Assembly (NCBI GenBank): GCA_003553895.1
Contig: PWFM01000015.1
Location: forward strand, 1-6,924
From: Syntrophomonadaceae bacterium
GTDB lineage: Bacteria; Bacillota; Dethiobacteria; DTU022
DNA length: 6,924 nucleotides
Direction of reading: 5' to 3'
Made by a program: the position numbers and the translations under genes. Below, one piece after another: positions 5,386 through 6,924 of the stretch. Numbering within the stretch: the stretch's first letter is position 1; every line of letters starts with the position of its first letter. The notes under the pieces are model-generated. The model was not told the DNA's origin. It made no database searches and was given only the letters and a program-made list of their open reading frames with translations.

Positions 5386-5925
5386 TCACATGGGTATTTC
5401 TAAAATTTCCAACCTGATATGCTTTTGAACATTATTCTTTGAAAGAAAATAATTATACATTGGATATTCATATTTCGTAATTAATGAATTGCTTCTTAGC
5501 TTAGTTTTGCGAAAAGCTTTATCCTTATCCGGTACTACTAAAACGAATACATCATGTCTTGAATATTCCATTTTTAAGATCTTATTTCCCGCTTTATATA
5601 ATATATTTTCAATCTTTGTTTTCGTAAGCTTATTTTTCATTTGATATTTACACTGTATAAAGGACCTCTTATCTTCTGACCGTGCTATCAAATCTATTCC
5701 ACCGTCCAAAAATCCTTTTGTTAAACCAACATATTCAATAGAATAACCTTTTTCTTCAAAATGTTGCCCCACATACTTTTCATATAAATAGCCCCAATCA
5801 GCAGGCTCTAAAGTAGCGTACGGAATTACTATGTTTTCTTGTGTCTTCTCATAAGTCTCAATGTAAAAAAACTTATTTTGATGATCATGATACAAATGAC
5901 CACTTCTAATTATCATAGCGTTCAT
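5386..5925 (-). CDS. Mrr-like restriction endonuclease (PD-(D/E)xK fold), orphan
   Basis: A protein of 179 residues from the chosen start. Numbering from that start, WGYLYEKYVGQHFEEKGYSI (44-63) is the helix with the conserved Glu (E49) that opens Mrr_cat-type nuclease domains. GGIDLIA (75-81) supplies D78, and FIQCKY (89-94) supplies the Q-x-K catalytic motif (Q91, K93). The active site therefore looks complete, and metal-dependent DNA cleavage is expected. The start is the ATG at 5923-5925, preceded by AAGGGA six bases upstream; a TTG at 5940 would add five residues but lacks a ribosome site. No methyltransferase or specificity gene is in the window, so a modification-dependent or orphan enzyme is possible (inference). 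It is among the most AT-rich genes of the window, which suggests transfer. The first 40 residues have no family match that I recognise. Confidence 0.7.
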   Translation of the reverse strand: MNAMIIRSGHLYHDHQNKFFYIETYEKTQENIVIPYATLEPADWGYLYEKYVGQHFEEKGYSIEYVGLTKGFLDGGIDLIARSEDKRSFIQCKYQMKNKLTKTKIENILYKAGNKILKMEYSRHDVFVLVVPDKDKAFRKTKLRSNSLITKYEYPMYNYFLSKNNVQKHIRLEILEIPM

Positions 5926-6084
5926 AGCATATCCCTTCAAAAGCCAGACTTTGAATATCCATCTTTAACTATTGTTTAGATAATCATAGCATTCGATACA
6001 CAGTGAATCATGTTTGAAACTATTCTTTCTCACTTTATCACTTTCAAACCTTCTTTGCCCTTCCCCCGGAACTATTTTATGTAA

Positions 6085-6391
6085 AAAACTTTTTCTCTAC
6101 CTACACATCAGACTCTGGATCAATCTTTTCTCGCACTCCGTAAAGTATATCTCTCAGATGAGCATGATAATAAGCTAATTTATCTTGACCTTTGCCTGAC
6201 GATACTTGATCAGCACAAGAAAAAAACCTGATTAGGACCATCTCTCAGTTTGATATTATCGCTCTATTCAAAAAGCTATTCAAAAAGTACTGGAGGCATA
6301 TTAGTATCGATAAGAAAGAGAATCGAGGCGGTCAGCCTAAGCTATTAGATGATATGATTCACCTCATTCATCAGGTTCAGTCTGAAATCTT
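6085..6391 (+). pseudogene. Frameshifted coding remnant, possibly of a transposase/integrase
   Basis: Two plus-strand frames join into one plausible protein. Frame one (6085-6228) reads TFSLPTHQTLDQSFLALRKV and goes on to LDLCLTILDQHKKK. At a run of seven A (6220-6226) a -1 shift leads to frame two, which reads LIRTISQFDIIALFKKLFKK, then YWRHISIDKKENRGGQPKLL and DDMIHLIHQVQSEIL. The stretch YWR...RGGQPKLLDDMIHLI resembles the basic linker and helix before the catalytic core of rve-type transposases (YWRW...RGGRPKI). That resemblance is weak, and the first half is not recognised. The remnant has no start codon and ends abruptly at 6391, where homology to the MATE gene begins. Positions 5926-6084, to its left, are AT-rich and show no gene. 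Confidence 0.35.
6264..6287 (+). repeat. Perfect 12-bp tandem repeat inside the coding remnant
   Basis: CTATTCAAAAAG occurs twice without a gap (6264-6275 and 6276-6287). Because 12 is a multiple of three, the repeat keeps the frame and gives LFKKLFKK. It looks like a recent slippage duplication within the decaying gene. Confidence 0.85.
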
Positions 6392-6555
6392 AAAGAGCAT
6401 CACTTCTCGCAGCAGCGATAGGGTTAGCAACGGAACCGCCTTGCCCAGATAGCCTGGAAAAAAATCGCGGAGACCACCTGGACCCCGATTAAGGGGAGCA
6501 TGAGCATCATGGTCCGCATTGAGTAGGTGCCCATGGCATCGTACTTTTGCTGCAA
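6392..6555 (-). pseudogene. Decayed second MATE transporter copy with internal deletion
   Basis: The minus strand encodes LQQKYDAMGTYSMRTMMLML and then PLIGVQVVSAIFFQAI. This joins residues 1-10 of the MATE protein at 2741-4108 directly to residues 356-381. Residues 11-355 (1035 bp) are gone. The join is at GTGCCCATG (6527-6535), a 9-mer present at both matching places of the intact gene (3045-3053 and 4080-4088), so deletion between short direct repeats explains it. Other damage: one inserted base turned the start into aTTG at 6555, and two inserted bases after the Ile of FFQAI shift the frame. Past that shift AVPLLTLSLLREVMLF is still readable. Homology stops at 6392. The remaining sequence differs from the intact gene at many positions, so the duplication is not recent. 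Confidence 0.85.
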
Positions 6556-6683
6556 TTCTTGCCCTCTCCTATGGTAGTCGGAATTATTACGGTATACGAT
6601 TACAACTTTGCTTCGCCTATCCATTGCAACCGCTTTAGCACAATTTCACTTATCCAACAAAAAACACAGCCTGGTTGGAACAA

Positions 6684-6745
6684 ACAAACTTGCCGGTAAT
6701 GACTTTAACATATTTGCCCCTTACTGTCCATCCAAGAGGGGGTCG
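6684..6745. repeat. Conserved 62-bp block upstream of the MATE remnant, copy 2
   Basis: It matches 4238-4299 with three substitutions clustered in the middle (near 6714-6719). The intervening 6556-6683 is also related to 4109-4237 but more weakly. Apart from this related upstream DNA, and a possible extended -10 at 6781-6789, I see no gene or other signal in 6556-6836. The minus strand stays open and encodes RPPLGWTVRGKYVKVITGKF; all three differences from copy 1 change an amino acid in that frame, which argues against a conserved peptide. Confidence 0.75.
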
Positions 6746-6780
6746 CAGGGCATTGTCCGCTGCCCTTGATAAAACCGGTA

Positions 6781-6789
6781 TGGTATAAT
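6781..6789 (+). promoter_or_regulatory. Extended -10 promoter of the CopG-type antitoxin gene
   Basis: TGGTATAAT carries a perfect TATAAT (6784-6789) and the TGN extension, identical to the core of the duplicated promoter at 4372-4407. There is no -35 box at the right distance (TTGATA at 6766-6771 is only 12 bases away). A start near 6796 would give a leader of about 40 bases. Confidence 0.55.
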
Positions 6790-6836
6790 TAGCATTATTT
6801 CTGTGCGCCGTTCCCGACCGGAGGAGGTTGATATTT

Positions 6837-6924
6837 ATGAAAGCGGATGATTTTGACAAAATGTTTGATGAAGGCAAGGATATAACCGCTTACCTGGATA
6901 TCTCCAGGGCAGTAAGACCCGGGG
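6837..6924 (+). CDS. CopG-family antitoxin, N-terminal part only
   Basis: The first 29 codons are visible: MKADDFDKMFDEGKDITAYL followed by DISRAVRPG, cut by the window edge. This matches the acidic N-terminal segment of a common family of type II antitoxins (MKAxEFDxxFDxGEDIxxYLDLSKAxRP), in which a ribbon-helix-helix DNA-binding domain usually follows. I have not seen that domain here, so the call rests on the leader segment. The ATG at 6837-6839 is preceded by GGAGGAGGT (6820-6828) at good spacing. A toxin gene (BrnT- or RelE-like) would be expected next to it, outside the window. It would be the second toxin-antitoxin locus within 2.5 kb. Confidence 0.65.
   Translation, partial: MKADDFDKMFDEGKDITAYLDISRAVRPG

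Noticed and set aside
6424..6624. A short minus-strand protein of 66 residues as a real gene
   Set aside because: Its middle is the joined fragment of the MATE protein and its ends are translated upstream DNA and a shifted frame, so it is a pseudogene by-product.
1..6924. CRISPR array, tRNA or rRNA gene
   Set aside because: No regularly spaced repeats were seen (only the 18-bp and 12-bp tandem pairs), and no cloverleaf or rRNA-like sequence was recognised by eye.

Overview
The window looks like chromosomal DNA from a low- to mid-GC Gram-positive bacterium, probably a clostridial Firmicute. This rests on the strong AGGAGG-type ribosome binding sites, GTG/TTG start use, a MepA-like MATE pump and toxin-antitoxin genes of a type common in that group. 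It is an inference from gene style; no marker gene fixes the species. GC content is visibly uneven: positions 1 to about 4100 are GC-rich, while 4430 to about 6400 is clearly AT-rich, which suggests acquired DNA.

Left part (1-4108), all on the minus strand and apparently ordinary: a GH130-type mannoside phosphorylase followed one base later by a GT4 glycosyltransferase that runs off the left edge (an operon for a mannose- or glucose-containing oligosaccharide); a glyoxalase II-like metallo-beta-lactamase-fold hydrolase with its own promoter; and a complete 455-residue MATE efflux transporter. The first two transcription units each have a plausible promoter with a perfect 8-bp dyad lying on it.

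Right part (4109-6924) is an accessory patchwork. Reading rightward: the MATE upstream region with a strongly conserved 62-bp block; a Phd/YefM-PIN (VapBC-like) toxin-antitoxin pair driven by an extended -10 promoter that is perfectly duplicated in tandem; about 295 bp without a gene, holding strongly folded sequence that may be the 5' end of a truncated group II intron, plus a plus-strand terminator; an orphan Mrr-like PD-(D/E)xK nuclease on the minus strand; 5926-6084, AT-rich, in which I see no gene; a frameshifted coding remnant (6085-6391); a decayed, internally deleted second copy of the MATE gene (6392-6555) with its own upstream region and the same 62-bp block; and the start of a CopG-type antitoxin gene that leaves the right edge.

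The same arrangement therefore occurs twice: a leftward MATE gene, the 62-bp block, an extended -10 promoter reading TGGTATAAT, and a rightward antitoxin gene. The second MATE copy has been reduced by a deletion of 1035 bp, which a 9-bp repeat in the intact gene explains exactly. The best leads are this duplicated layout, the conserved 62-bp block, and the structured non-coding segment between the toxin and the nuclease.
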